A stretch of DNA of 64,000 bases from CBDIDH01 sp965277595 (GCA_965277595.1 CBDIDH010000002.1:124001-188000), one strand, 5' to 3'. Positions 44,175 to 54,687 are shown, numbered from the stretch's first letter. Translations and numbers: made by a program. The notes: generated by a model not told the origin, from the sequence alone.

Positions 44175-44587
44175 GTTGTTCGGAACGGTTTTTCGCCCGG
44201 ATTTCTCCTCTCTCTCGCATCACCGGACTCGACCAAGGCTCGGGGTCATTTGACCCCGGGTCTGTTCGACGTTGGATGCCTCGCGTTCCGTGAATGGCAT
44301 CCGATCGGGTTTAAATCCTGTCCGCGACTTGAACGGAAATCGGCCTGGATTGGGCCGGTCGTTCGGGTTCCACCGCCCTTGGCGGATCTTTCGCTGATTT
44401 TTTGAGGCGGTTTCGACCGATTCAAAGAGACCAGTAAGGTTAGTCCGCGCACGACAGTTATGCCGTGTCGTCGGGACTTACCGCGGTTTCCATTGATTCG
44501 GGAAGACCGCTTGCGCCGATAGTGTGGGTTGCCGGGCGTCTCGGCCTCGGTCCAGGACGGACGAGTCTAGCCTTAGGAGATAATGGA
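44175..44587. other. Intergenic region before the giant subtilase gene
   Basis: No gene is seen. It contains a compact hairpin at 44241-44258 and a second pair GATGCC (44276) / GGCATC (44298), which may end the DUF3467 transcript. AGGAG at 44575-44579 serves the next gene; no clear promoter is recognised. Confidence 0.6.
44241..44258 (+). terminator. Hairpin downstream of the DUF3467 gene
   Basis: CGGGGTCA-TT-TGACCCCG is a perfect 8-base stem 66 bases after the DUF3467 stop. It is not followed by a T-run, so termination is only a possibility. Confidence 0.4.
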
Positions 44588-47500
44588 ATGTCTCAGCCAT
44601 CCCGACCGCAGGCGCACGGCCCCGCGCAGCGGCGTCGCCGTAACCACAGGATCGAGACCGTCCAGCCGCTTGAGGAGCGTAGCCTCCTGGCGCCTGTAAT
44701 CGCGGTCTCGCCCATTCTCGCCGCGACAACGACCGTCGCCGGACAGCCGGCCAATACCAGCCTGACCAATGTGACGGTGACGATTGGAACTCCCGACACG
44801 GGCTTCCTGACCGCCGCTCCTTTTGATTCCGTCTCGCAGTTGACCCCCATCTCGTCCTTCGGCGGCGATATCGTCCGCATCCGGTCGGGACCTGGCGGCG
44901 TCTTCGGAAACGACGTTTACGCGATCTCTCGCGGAGCCGGAGAAAACGGCACCGTCTCGACGGCTCAGGCGACGGACAACAACACGTCACCGCCGACCGT
45001 CTCCACTCCGGTCATCAATCGACCTGGCGTGATTTACCGCGTCGACCCGGCGACGGGCAAGACCAACGTCTTCTTTGACCTGAACACGGTCATCCCGCAG
45101 CTGGATTCCGACAAGTTGACCACGGCGGCCAACTCACTCGGCACGTCGACCGGCCTGGTGAACTGGTACGACATCACCTTCGACCCCGAAGGCTACTTCG
45201 ACGGCAAGCCGTCGATGTTCGTCACCAGCGTCGACCGTCAGGACCCGGCCAAGAACGCAATCTACCGGATCGCCCCCGACGGCACCTTCATGGGAATGTT
45301 CGCCGACTTCAGCGCCGGCTTCTCGGCGAACAAGCTGGCCATCAATCCCAGCGCCATTCTTGTGGCTCCGCCCGAAGACCAGTCATTCCTTCGGGGACTT
45401 CTGGCGGGCGGCGGCGTGAGCTCGACGAACGCGGGATCGGGCGCGATCTCGGCCATCTTCTTCAATGCCAATGCCTACACGCCCGGCCAGAACATCAGCA
45501 CGGCCGTCCTGCCGACAGGGGCGACGCCGATCAACGCCCTGGCCAACGGGCCGATCGTCGGAATGACCGCGGCCAACCCCGACTACGTCTCGCGCGTCTA
45601 CGCCGCGTACACCGACTTCGGCACGCCCGCCGCGGCCGGAATTCCGTCTCAACCTGGATATAGCGGTTTGGAAGGCATTAGCGGAGACTCTCTGCTCGGA
45701 ACTTCGATCACGAACAGCACCACGAGCACCGTGACGGCGGCTCCCACGGGTATCATTTCACTGTCTCCCACTTTGACCGCGGACGCCAACACCTCGACCG
45801 ACTCAACGATCGTCGATCGTTATGCGGCGGTTCCGACCGACTTCCGTCGGATCCAGGACCTTGCCTTTGACCAGTACGGCTACTTCGCTCAGGGTGCCAA
45901 CATTGGCACCACGGCGACCACCACAACGGGTGTTTCCGCGACTGGAACCGGTTCGGTCGGTGGCACAGGGCCGGGCGGCGGCAGCGGAACCGGCGTCGGT
46001 CAGGCGGCCGGGGCCTCGTACGTCGTCGTGAACAATGTCCTGGTCCGACCAGGAATTACCCTCCCTCCGGCCAGCGCGGGGAATCTCTTCGTCGCCGACC
46101 TTTCGAGCGGGCTTTCGGTGAGCGTTCCGGTTCCGGCACCCCCCGCGCCGCCGACTGGCGTCACGGCTCCGGCCGCGACCGTGATCCGCGTTCCCGTTCA
46201 GGGACCGGAAACGGTGACGATCGATAACAGTGCGCCCAACACGTCGCCGAACTACAACAACCCGACGATCACGGTCACCCCGACCGACATCGGCCTTGGC
46301 GGTCGGATCGTTCGGATTGATCCGAACGGGATTCTCAGGACGTTCGCTTATAACTTCCATACGTCGAACGCTATCGATTCCAGCGGCTTCTACATGTCGA
46401 GCCTGAGCATCACGTTCTCGGCGGATGGCACGACGATGTACGTCGCCGACGACGACGGGATCTGGCAGTTCAAGACCGTCGCGAGCCTCGCCGGAGCGAC
46501 CAGCGGGTCGCTCATCGGTCTCAACGATTTGCGTGGCCTGGGTGTGCCATACGATGGTCAGGGAAGTGCCGTGGCGGTCGTCGACACGGGAGTTGACGCC
46601 TTCTCGACTCCCTTCCGGGGCCGCATCGCTCCTGGCTCGAATGTCTACATCGGCGGACCCGGCAACGACGACACCGCGGTCTTTGGCAATTTCGCCGCCA
46701 ACCTCGTGACCGGCACGGGAGGCACCGGAACGACCGGAACCAACACCACGCAGCCGACTCCGCTCCCGTCCTCCGATGGCCACGGAACGCCCGTCGCGGG
46801 GGTCGTCGCCCAGTTCGTGCCCCAGGCGACGATTCTTCCGGTTAACATCTTTGCCCCCTTCCTGGCCGAGGCGACCTCCACGACGACCACAACGACCACC
46901 AACGGGACCGGAACGACTGTCTCGGCGGCCACCAATGCACTCTCCGACGCAAACTATCTCTACCAGGGTTTGAACTACGTCGCCCAGCATCCGTTTGTGA
47001 ATGACCCGGTGCGGCCAGGTCAGGTTGACCGTGTCATCGCAACGGTCATGGGCTTCGGCTCGACCAGCACGTTCGATTCTGAGTCCTCGGCCTACAAGCA
47101 GTTCCCCCAGGTCTTCATCGCGCTCAAGAACGAGATGAAGAAGTTCCGCACCCTGGGAATCGCCCCGATCGCCGCAACGGGGCAGTTCGGCAAGCCCTTC
47201 GCCGCGGGAATTTCCTCGACGTCCACGACCGGAACCAACAACAACAACACGACCACGACGACGTTGTCCGGGAACAACAACTCCGAGAACGCCAGCGTCG
47301 GCGACGTCAATGGAATCGCCTTCCCGGCGATTCTCAACGAGGTCGTTTCGGTCACCGGCTCCTACTCGTTCCCCTTCAGCACCGGGCCGGACGAAACTCC
47401 GCTCGGTACGTCGGCAACCAACCAGCCGATCGGGATCGTCGGTCACCAGTACGGCCCGGTTCTGATCTTTGGCAACTCAACCACCCTTGGCGGCGGAGCG

Positions 47501-49312
47501 GTAACTACCGGCGGCACGACGACCACGACCGCCGCGGTCAACAGCTTACCCGCGCTTCTGGCGAACGCCGACTTCACGATCTACGCAGATCGCATCCTCG
47601 GCTCGGCCAACCGCAACGTCACGACCGATTACGCGGCTCCGGCGATCGACGTGCCAACCTTCCGCCGTACCTACGTCGCGACGACCACAACGGGTACGAC
47701 CACGACGACCGGCCAGGACAACACCGACCATAATGCCTTCAACGACGCCGGCACGTCGCTCTCGGCGGCCGAGGTGACCGGAGCCTTTGCCCTGGTCAGT
47801 TCGGCCCTGAGCTACTGGTCGAACCTCGCCAAGACCGGGGTCACCTCGGATGCGTACCTGACCCAGCCGGTGGGCGTTCACACGCTGAACTTCGGCCAGC
47901 ACACCCTGGTCGACCTCACCGCCTGGAACAATCCGGACGGGATCAACTCGATTCTTCAGTGGACCGCCGTCCCGGCCTCCACGGCGAACGACGGCACGAC
48001 CGCGTCGACCCCGAGCCAGCTCTTCGGAAGTACGCAATACCCGAGCTATTCGCGAATCAGCGTGAGCAACGCCATTGCCGCGATCGAAGGCTACGAGGCG
48101 TTGAACTACCTGATCAACGTCGGCGCTCTCTCGAAGCTCGACGCCAACAACAACGGGATCATCTCCGCGACCGAACTCCAGAACTTCGTGGACACGTCCG
48201 CCGCCAAGGGCATGCCGACCGTCGGCGCCATGGCCAGGCTGCTGGGTGGCACCGCCCGGATCTCGACCACCGGGGCACAATCGACCCTCTTCGGCGAGAA
48301 TCCCGACCAGCCCGACATCTTGCAGCGGCGGTTTAACTTCTTTGACTACTCGGCGGACGGCACGCTCAACGGCTCGGTCACGATCCCCGAATACAAGATG
48401 CTCGCGACCAAGCTCTTGCCGTCGCCTGATGCCTTCGTGATCAACGATCGCCAGAAGGCGTCGGTGAATGGATACCTCGTCGCGCCGGGAATTCTGCGTA
48501 ATTACAACGCCTTGCTTCACATCAGCCCGAAGTATCAGTTCGTGAACTCGAACACCCGGCTGTTCAAGAAGTATGCGAACGCCTCTCCGGCGTCCTTCCA
48601 TGTGGCTCGCGGCCAGACCCCCTCGACGAGCATCTTCCCGGTCCTCACCCTCTTCGCGCCGGCGAACCTGCCGATCGGCTCGACCTCGACGGTAGCCAAG
48701 ACAACCACCGCCGCGACCCCAACAACTTCGACAGCCGCCGCGACAGACACCGCCGCGACCCCGTCCACCACGACCGTCGGGACGACCACATCGACCCCGG
48801 CAACCACGTTGACTACCGTCTCAACCCCGACGACCTCGACGAGTTCGACACCCGTTACCTCAGCGACCACGACGACTTCCGCGGCCGTGCCAACGACCAC
48901 GACGACCACATCGACCGCGGCGACAACGCTGACAACCACGACCGTTCCGACGACGGCCACGTCCGATTCCACGACGACGACCGTTCCGACAACGATCACG
49001 GTCCCCACAACGACGACCGTTCCGACAACATCGACCGTTCCGACGACGTCGACAACCGCCACGACGACGATTACCCCCGCCACGACCACGACAGCCGCGA
49101 CCACGACGTCGTCAAGCTATCAACCCTATGTGTCTCCCGGCGTCGGGAATTATGCGGCGACGCTCAACAGTTCGCTCGGTGTTCCCACTCCGGCGGGTAC
49201 CGTGGTGACGCCGACTCAATCGACGACCACGTCGACCCCGACAACCACCTCCACCAGCTCTTCCAACCCGTTGCAAACGGCCCTGAAAAAGCTCTTCGGA
49301 ATCACTTCCTGA
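44588..49312 (+). CDS. Giant exported subtilisin-like (S8) peptidase with EF-hand and Thr-rich tail
   Basis: A 1574-residue secreted serine peptidase. An N-terminal Arg-rich segment and the LEPR-XLL-type motif LEERSLLAP (from residue 28) stand in for a normal signal region, as in many planctomycete surface proteins. Residues about 40-640 are beta-rich with propeller-like strands. The S8 triad is visible: Asp666 in AVAVVDTGVD, His732 in DGHGTPVAGVV, Ser1057 in AGTSLSAAEVTG. An EF-hand starts at Asp1185 (DANNNGIISATE). From about 1365 to 1510 the chain is Thr-rich with TTTVPTT-like units. The start at 44588 has AGGAG eight bases upstream. Substrates are unknown. Confidence 0.88.
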   Translation: MSQPSRPQAHGPAQRRRRNHRIETVQPLEERSLLAPVIAVSPILAATTTVAGQPANTSLTNVTVTIGTPDTGFLTAAPFDSVSQLTPISSFGGDIVRIRSGPGGVFGNDVYAISRGAGENGTVSTAQATDNNTSPPTVSTPVINRPGVIYRVDPATGKTNVFFDLNTVIPQLDSDKLTTAANSLGTSTGLVNWYDITFDPEGYFDGKPSMFVTSVDRQDPAKNAIYRIAPDGTFMGMFADFSAGFSANKLAINPSAILVAPPEDQSFLRGLLAGGGVSSTNAGSGAISAIFFNANAYTPGQNISTAVLPTGATPINALANGPIVGMTAANPDYVSRVYAAYTDFGTPAAAGIPSQPGYSGLEGISGDSLLGTSITNSTTSTVTAAPTGIISLSPTLTADANTSTDSTIVDRYAAVPTDFRRIQDLAFDQYGYFAQGANIGTTATTTTGVSATGTGSVGGTGPGGGSGTGVGQAAGASYVVVNNVLVRPGITLPPASAGNLFVADLSSGLSVSVPVPAPPAPPTGVTAPAATVIRVPVQGPETVTIDNSAPNTSPNYNNPTITVTPTDIGLGGRIVRIDPNGILRTFAYNFHTSNAIDSSGFYMSSLSITFSADGTTMYVADDDGIWQFKTVASLAGATSGSLIGLNDLRGLGVPYDGQGSAVAVVDTGVDAFSTPFRGRIAPGSNVYIGGPGNDDTAVFGNFAANLVTGTGGTGTTGTNTTQPTPLPSSDGHGTPVAGVVAQFVPQATILPVNIFAPFLAEATSTTTTTTTNGTGTTVSAATNALSDANYLYQGLNYVAQHPFVNDPVRPGQVDRVIATVMGFGSTSTFDSESSAYKQFPQVFIALKNEMKKFRTLGIAPIAATGQFGKPFAAGISSTSTTGTNNNNTTTTTLSGNNNSENASVGDVNGIAFPAILNEVVSVTGSYSFPFSTGPDETPLGTSATNQPIGIVGHQYGPVLIFGNSTTLGGGAVTTGGTTTTTAAVNSLPALLANADFTIYADRILGSANRNVTTDYAAPAIDVPTFRRTYVATTTTGTTTTTGQDNTDHNAFNDAGTSLSAAEVTGAFALVSSALSYWSNLAKTGVTSDAYLTQPVGVHTLNFGQHTLVDLTAWNNPDGINSILQWTAVPASTANDGTTASTPSQLFGSTQYPSYSRISVSNAIAAIEGYEALNYLINVGALSKLDANNNGIISATELQNFVDTSAAKGMPTVGAMARLLGGTARISTTGAQSTLFGENPDQPDILQRRFNFFDYSADGTLNGSVTIPEYKMLATKLLPSPDAFVINDRQKASVNGYLVAPGILRNYNALLHISPKYQFVNSNTRLFKKYANASPASFHVARGQTPSTSIFPVLTLFAPANLPIGSTSTVAKTTTAATPTTSTAAATDTAATPSTTTVGTTTSTPATTLTTVSTPTTSTSSTPVTSATTTTSAAVPTTTTTTSTAATTLTTTTVPTTATSDSTTTTVPTTITVPTTTTVPTTSTVPTTSTTATTTITPATTTTAATTTSSSYQPYVSPGVGNYAATLNSSLGVPTPAGTVVTPTQSTTTSTPTTTSTSSSNPLQTALKKLFGITS
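48690..49260 (+). repeat. Thr-rich low-complexity coding repeats
   Basis: Degenerate units such as TTTVPTT and TSTAATT recur many times in the C-terminal part of the subtilase, with the bases ACC/ACG/ACA alternating. They look like an elongating spacer rather than a folded domain. The irregular unit length argues against a minisatellite of a single unit. Confidence 0.8.
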
Positions 49313-49323
49313 CGAGCGAGGGC

Positions 49324-49387
49324 CGATTCCGCCAGGAATCGCCAACGGCCGGGCGTCATCCCAGAAATGGGGCGACCTCCGGCCGTT
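49324..49387 (+). terminator. Hairpins after the subtilase gene
   Basis: A tight stem CGATTCC-gcca-GGAATCG lies at 49324-49341, 12 bases after the stop. A wider pair AACGGCCG (49344-49351) / CGGCCGTT (49380-49387) encloses the following bases. There is no long T-run; termination is likely but unproved. Confidence 0.5.
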
Positions 49388-49571
49388 TCTCGTTGAAGAC
49401 GCATGACAATTGTCGACCTGAGGAAGATCGGTCCGTCGCTCGTCCCGAAGGCGTCGCCAGGCTCAAAGGGACACGCTTCGATCTCGTGCCCTGGCCTTCG
49501 ATGGCGGCTCGGAGTCAACGTTCGAGACGATGATTTCGCGGGGCCGCGTCAAACAGACCTTCGACCGCCGC

Positions 49572-52500
49572 TTACTTCACCAGTCCGAGAGGCAGCTTGA
49601 GAATGCCCGTGAAGAATCCAACCGCACTTCCCGCGACGGCGACGCCAGGGTCAAGGTTTACCGAGGGATTCTTGACCGTCCCGGTCACCCGAAGCTTGAG
49701 GAGTCGATTTGAGAGGTAATTGGAGACCTCAAGACTCGCCTGACTGTCTCGCGCGGCACCTCGAAGACCGGGAACCGCCGAGACGAGCGCGGCACCGGCC
49801 TGAGGGATGATCTGATTCATGTTGACGAGAACTTCCAGGTTCACCTGGCTGTCAAATCCGACGGTTCCGCTGATGTGCATCTGCGCGAGCCGACCTTGCA
49901 GGGTCGCGCTCTCGATGATGAGTTGACCATTGGCGATGGTTCCGGTGAGGTCGCCCGCCTCGAACATCCCGCCGCGCGAGGAGCCGAGAAACCGGTCAAG
50001 TTCGCGAAAAACAGGCATCGTCACCAGCGAGGCGTCGTCGAGCGAGAGGTTCACCTTGCCTCGATAACCTTGCGGCTTCGAAGGATCAGGCCCTTGCACG
50101 GTGATCAGGCCCGAAACCTTGCCCGAGGCGGGACGTCGCGCATCGGACTCGATCCGGGTGATGGATTCGAGTTCGACGTCGGTCAGGTTCAAAGTGGCCT
50201 GGAACGACTGGTCCTCGCCCAGGTGAAACCAGCCGTCGCCGTGAAACCGACCACCGGCGATCCGCCCTGAATAGCGTCGAAGCTGGACAACCCCCGACCC
50301 GAAACCACCGGTCGTGGAGACCTCGACGGGAATCTTCAGTTCGTTGATCGTCAGGCCGCCGAGCTTTGCCCCTTGAACATTGAGATCACCCGCGCCTCGA
50401 AAAACATCGCTCAGAGTTCCCGCCATTCGAACCGTCGCATAACCCGTGACAATCCGAAACCGAGAGGGGAGGAAGGCCGTCAGGTCGATCAGTTCGAGGC
50501 GATCTAGCCTGAGGTTGAATCCCACCTTGGGTTTGATGACCTGACTGGCCGGGTCGGGCGGCGATCCCCAGAGAAACCCCGAGGCCACGCCTCCCAGCAG
50601 ATCACCGTTGATCGATTCGACTCGCCAGCCCTCAGGGGTCATCTTCAAGACGCCCTTGAGGCCGCCGAGCGGTCCGGAGTCGCCCCACGTCAGGTCGCGG
50701 AGTTCGAACAGACCATGCGCATAAAGGCCCACGCCGGGTTGCGTGAAGGCGGCTCGAAGGTTGGCATCAATCGCTCCGCGTCCCGAAAGGCGAGCGATCA
50801 TTCCGGAAACTCCGAGCGCCTTCCAGGCCCGTTCCAGAGAAAAGCCGACGGCCCGCAATTCGCCATCGGCGGCGCGCGGCATCGGTGAGGCCCCGAGCGG
50901 AAACGAGCCCTCAAACCGAATCGCGCCGCCGAGGCTATCGGCCGAGATCTCGTAGCCGAGCGACCCCTTGCGGGCCCGGACCGACGCCTTGACCTGCTCG
51001 GCGGGGATGCCCTGAACGGTGAGGTCAGGGGCGTTGAGTTTCACGGTCGCATCCAGCGCCTTGACGTCCTTGGGAATCGAGAAAGTCACCGACCCGCTCG
51101 CCCGGCCGCTCAGCTTGAGATTGCCATCAGGAACCGCGGCGCTCATTGCGGCCGTATCAATCGATTCAACCTTGGCGCGCCCCTGAATCGGTTTCCCAGG
51201 GGTCAGCGGAACTTCCGCGTCGGCCGAGAGTCGACCGCCAAAGGGGCGGGCATCCTTCACGGCAAGCGTGACGAGGTCGCCTTTCGTCTCCCACTCAAAG
51301 GGGACCGCGCCAAGAGCCACGGGGCCAGCCTGGAGCCGTTCAAAACTGCCGTGGCCTTCGGTCTTCAAGGCAAACGGTTGCAGGGTTCCCGACGCCTTGG
51401 CCCTGGCGCTGACTGTGCCCGCGACGGGTGCCGGATGCGGGGCCCGTGGCACCCAGGCGAGAATCTCGGTGAGGTCCCAACCGGCGACGTCAACAATACC
51501 TTGAAAAGCCCTTGGCGGATTCAGCGCGACCGACGCCCGGGCCTTCAAGGGGCGACCGCGCAGCAGGGCCGTCAGTTCCGAGACATCGAGCTTGCCTTCC
51601 TTGAAACCAAACGTGACGGCAACGGTTTCCAGAGCCGCCCCCTTGAACTGAATCTGCTCACTCTCGGCCGTGCCCGAAGCGGTCCAGGCGTTGGGATTGC
51701 TCGCGGCTCCGAGGTCTCCCGACGCTTCGAGTTTCATCGTCGCGAGGCCCGAGAGCGGCGTCGGCCGAGGTAAGACCGGGGCGCCGAGTTCGCCAAGCGG
51801 CAGGCGGTTCCCTTCAAATCGCGCGGTCATCTTGCCGGCGGGCGAAAAGGCGGCGTGAAGCGCGCCTCGAAACGAACCCGGCGGCAAGGGCCCCGAGATC
51901 GGCACCGCCTGACCCTCGACTTCCGGAGGATTATCGGGGCCGCCGTTGGGACGGTCGACGAGATGGCCCCGAAAATCGGTCAGGTCAACGACACCATCGG
52001 CGACATCGATCCGGGCCGTCACACGCCCCAGGTCCACCTGGTAGATCGAGCTTTTTTTGAGGGTTAACTGGCCGTGAAATTGGTAATCCTTGAGGCTAGA
52101 TCCCTTGCCGAGCGGGATCGTGGCGTCCGCGCTTAACGAGAGTCGACCGGTCATCGGAACAGGAAACGGATAGCCGAGCAGGAACTGAGCTTTCGCGATG
52201 AGTTGAACCATGTCGACATCGTCAAGCTCCAGGTGCGTCACGATCGACTTCGGCAGCTTGATCATCGTCCGCGCCGGCTTCGTTTTGTCGGTTTCCGGTC
52301 CTCCCGCCTTGGTCTCGGGTGCCTGAAGGGCAACCGTCGTCAACCCGATCAGCCAGACGAGCGGACGGGGTTGGAAACGAGGGCCAAGATCGGCGGACGT
52401 TTTTTCGGGATTGGTTCCATACTGGAGGTCGTCGCCGGAGGCTTTCATGACAAGCTTGAGCGACTTGAAGGGAATCCCCTGAATCGTGCCGTCCTTGACG

Positions 52501-53591
52501 ACCGCCTCGCCGGAAGTTCCGGAAAGGTCGACCCCTTGAGCGCCAAGCGTGGCGAGGAGGTGGACGTCTCCCGAAAGCTGGCCCGAGAGAGCCGCCTCGT
52601 CGAGTTGCCAGGCCTTGGGAGTGTCGGCGACATTGACCTGATCGAGCCGAAGGGCCATGTCAAACCGAGCGGGAGTCTTGCGGAAGTCGGCCGTTCCATT
52701 GGCCGCGATTTGCCCGCCAATCGCCTGGCCGGTGACTTTCTGAAAGGTGACGAGTGCGTCATCGACAACGACGACACCCGTCACCTTCGAGGCGGTCAGG
52801 CCCAGCGTCTGGCTCTCCGCCTTGGTTCCAAGGAGCTTGATCTCGGTTCGGACGTGGACGGCGCCGTGGTCAAAGGCGAGATGAAGGTTGACGCCGACCT
52901 CGCCCCCAGGGGCGACGTTTTGCCAGACCTCGGCTGGAACAAAGGGGATCGCCCTGGCCTTTTCGGGCGTGGCGGTCACGTTTCCGGTCGTCTTCAGGTC
53001 GACACTTCCCACCTGAAATGCCGGGTCTGACTCTCCGTGCGCCTCAAAAGGCCCCCACTGGCGGTCGTTCGAGCGCGCGGAAAGGAGAAGTCTGTCCCCG
53101 GTCGGTCCCAGCCGCGCCGTGACTCCGTTGACGACCATCGCGGGGCGTCCTTCCTGCCTCATCGTGATCTTCGCGTCGTTGGCGATCACCAGCGGCAGCG
53201 CTCCGGTTCCTCCCGCGGACTTGCCGCCGATCTTCGTGAGCAGCTTTCCCTTCTCGTCAAACCGGAGCGCGACCTCCGGCCCGTTCAAGGTGATCTTCCC
53301 CGGCGCGAAATGCCCGCGAAAGACGCCGCCGAGAGTCAGATCCGTGGTCACTCGCTCGGCGCTCGCCCACGGTTTTTCGCTGGGAGCATCGCGGACAGTC
53401 AGGCCGACCACACCGGCGGATTGACCATTGAGCCACCAGTCGCGGATCGTGACCGTTCCGCCTGTCCTCGCGCGGATCTGACCGACGATCACGGCCGGAA
53501 CAACCCACGTTCTCACGACGACAAAGGTCACGAGCACCGCCACGATCAAACCCGCAGCCAGTCCGGCAAGTATTTTTCCTGGAATCCGCAT
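49572..53591 (-). CDS. AsmA-family protein
   Basis: A 1339-residue envelope protein. One N-terminal membrane helix at about residues 6-28 (ILAGLAAGLIVAVLVTFVVV) is followed by a very long repetitive beta structure (GTVTIRDWW, ADLKTTG-like strands) of the AsmA/bridge-like lipid transfer fold, and the C-terminal AsmA_2-type segment SGTVGFDSQVNLEVLVNMNQ, with ends in RLLKLRVTGTVKNPSVNL. Such proteins are thought to carry phospholipids across the periplasm to the outer membrane (established for E. coli YhdP/TamB/YdbH). ATG 53591 has GGAAAGGTGAA upstream; upstream codons overlap the PP2C gene and were not used. Confidence 0.87.
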   Translation of the reverse strand: MRIPGKILAGLAAGLIVAVLVTFVVVRTWVVPAVIVGQIRARTGGTVTIRDWWLNGQSAGVVGLTVRDAPSEKPWASAERVTTDLTLGGVFRGHFAPGKITLNGPEVALRFDEKGKLLTKIGGKSAGGTGALPLVIANDAKITMRQEGRPAMVVNGVTARLGPTGDRLLLSARSNDRQWGPFEAHGESDPAFQVGSVDLKTTGNVTATPEKARAIPFVPAEVWQNVAPGGEVGVNLHLAFDHGAVHVRTEIKLLGTKAESQTLGLTASKVTGVVVVDDALVTFQKVTGQAIGGQIAANGTADFRKTPARFDMALRLDQVNVADTPKAWQLDEAALSGQLSGDVHLLATLGAQGVDLSGTSGEAVVKDGTIQGIPFKSLKLVMKASGDDLQYGTNPEKTSADLGPRFQPRPLVWLIGLTTVALQAPETKAGGPETDKTKPARTMIKLPKSIVTHLELDDVDMVQLIAKAQFLLGYPFPVPMTGRLSLSADATIPLGKGSSLKDYQFHGQLTLKKSSIYQVDLGRVTARIDVADGVVDLTDFRGHLVDRPNGGPDNPPEVEGQAVPISGPLPPGSFRGALHAAFSPAGKMTARFEGNRLPLGELGAPVLPRPTPLSGLATMKLEASGDLGAASNPNAWTASGTAESEQIQFKGAALETVAVTFGFKEGKLDVSELTALLRGRPLKARASVALNPPRAFQGIVDVAGWDLTEILAWVPRAPHPAPVAGTVSARAKASGTLQPFALKTEGHGSFERLQAGPVALGAVPFEWETKGDLVTLAVKDARPFGGRLSADAEVPLTPGKPIQGRAKVESIDTAAMSAAVPDGNLKLSGRASGSVTFSIPKDVKALDATVKLNAPDLTVQGIPAEQVKASVRARKGSLGYEISADSLGGAIRFEGSFPLGASPMPRAADGELRAVGFSLERAWKALGVSGMIARLSGRGAIDANLRAAFTQPGVGLYAHGLFELRDLTWGDSGPLGGLKGVLKMTPEGWRVESINGDLLGGVASGFLWGSPPDPASQVIKPKVGFNLRLDRLELIDLTAFLPSRFRIVTGYATVRMAGTLSDVFRGAGDLNVQGAKLGGLTINELKIPVEVSTTGGFGSGVVQLRRYSGRIAGGRFHGDGWFHLGEDQSFQATLNLTDVELESITRIESDARRPASGKVSGLITVQGPDPSKPQGYRGKVNLSLDDASLVTMPVFRELDRFLGSSRGGMFEAGDLTGTIANGQLIIESATLQGRLAQMHISGTVGFDSQVNLEVLVNMNQIIPQAGAALVSAVPGLRGAARDSQASLEVSNYLSNRLLKLRVTGTVKNPSVNLDPGVAVAGSAVGFFTGILKLPLGLVK

Positions 53592-53694
53592 ATGTTCACC
53601 TTTCCGCTCGACCGTCCGTGTATTCCCGGCCTTGAGGGCGAGGAGGTTTCGAGTCAGATTCTCTGCCCGGACCGAGCTTATGAAGGGTCGCTCG

Positions 53695-54600
53695 TCAGGC
53701 GACGTGGTATCGTGCCACGATGGCCGTGACGTTGTCGGGGCCGCCCCCTTTAAGAGCCAGGTCGACGAGGGCATCGGCCGCGGCCTGGGGGGCGGCCTCG
53801 TCGGCGAGAATCGCGGCGATTGCGTCGTCGGTGGTGGGTTCGGAAAGTCCGTCGGAACAGAGGAGCAAGACGTCACCGTCGGCGACGTGGACCTTGTGAA
53901 CCTCCGCGTGAACGCCCGCCGAAGGACCTCCCACGACGTTGGTGACCACGTTCCGGCGCTTGTGATGCTTGGCCGCCTCGGGCGTGAGTGCCCCATGATT
54001 CACGAGCATTTGCACAAGCGTGTGATCGTTGGTAATTTGCTGAAGCGCGCCCTCATGAAAGAGATAGGCGCGGGTGTCGCCGGCATGCACGATGTAAAGC
54101 TCGGTGTTGACGCTATAGGCCATCGTGAGCGTCGTTCCCATGCCGTGAAGCCTGGGGTCGGACCGCGCCCGGTTGATGACGGCGCGATCCGCCAGTTCGA
54201 TGCCTGAGCGAAGTTCGGCCAGAAGGGCATGTTCCTCGCCGCCGCCGAGATGAAAGAACCATTTCAGGGTATTCAGCGCGAAGTCTTCGACCGTCGTGAT
54301 GGCCAGGGCGCTCGCGTGTTCGCCCGCCGCGGCGCCTCCCATTCCGTCGGCGACGACCAGTAAATAGCCGACTTCCTCGGAGAAGAGGCGAGACCCGCTA
54401 TCCGGCACGCTCGACATGCAGACCTGCATGATCTTGGCGAGGCGTGTCACGAGATAATGGTCTTCATTATTCTGACGGACCTTGCCCGAATGCGATCTGG
54501 CCCCAAAGGTGACCTCGACCCGGGGGAGATCGGAGTTCGCCTTGGTCGGGTAGGGGGCCGTCGTGCTCTGGGCGTTGTCCGTCGAAGGTTGACCCGACAT
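53695..54600 (-). CDS. PP2C-family serine/threonine phosphatase
   Basis: A 301-residue metal-dependent phosphatase of the PPM family. Motifs: VRQNNEDHYLV at about residues 41-51, LLVVADGMGGAAAGEHAS near 79-96, MGTTLTMAY near 153, VHAGDTRAYLF near 169, ITNDHTLVQ, LLLCSDGLSEPTTDD near 247-261 and GGGPDNVTAIVARY at the end. All metal-binding Asp residues are present. ATG 54600 is chosen because the longer frame lacks resemblance. It counteracts Ser/Thr kinases, which would also feed FHA domains (inference). The AsmA gene follows after 103 bases. Confidence 0.93.
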   Translation of the reverse strand: MSGQPSTDNAQSTTAPYPTKANSDLPRVEVTFGARSHSGKVRQNNEDHYLVTRLAKIMQVCMSSVPDSGSRLFSEEVGYLLVVADGMGGAAAGEHASALAITTVEDFALNTLKWFFHLGGGEEHALLAELRSGIELADRAVINRARSDPRLHGMGTTLTMAYSVNTELYIVHAGDTRAYLFHEGALQQITNDHTLVQMLVNHGALTPEAAKHHKRRNVVTNVVGGPSAGVHAEVHKVHVADGDVLLLCSDGLSEPTTDDAIAAILADEAAPQAAADALVDLALKGGGPDNVTAIVARYHVA

Positions 54601-54687
54601 GATCAAGTTCCTCAAGGCGTCAGAGCCCGCGCGGTCGAGCCTGGCATGGTCCAGTCGGATGATCGCACCTACTATGCAACTCAAGCG

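Noticed and set aside
45803..47446. 547-codon minus-strand frame within the subtilase gene
   Set aside because: Arg/Gly/Asp-rich shadow of the plus-strand coding region; no start signal or domain.
48690..49260. Thr-codon repeats as a possible CRISPR array or tandem-repeat element
   Set aside because: They are in frame with a long protein, unit lengths vary and there are no constant-length repeats with unique spacers.
53592..53996. N-terminal extension of the AsmA-like protein
   Set aside because: The extra 135 codons read antisense-like Ser/Pro/Arg sequence across the PP2C gene; the membrane helix and ribosome site fit ATG 53591.
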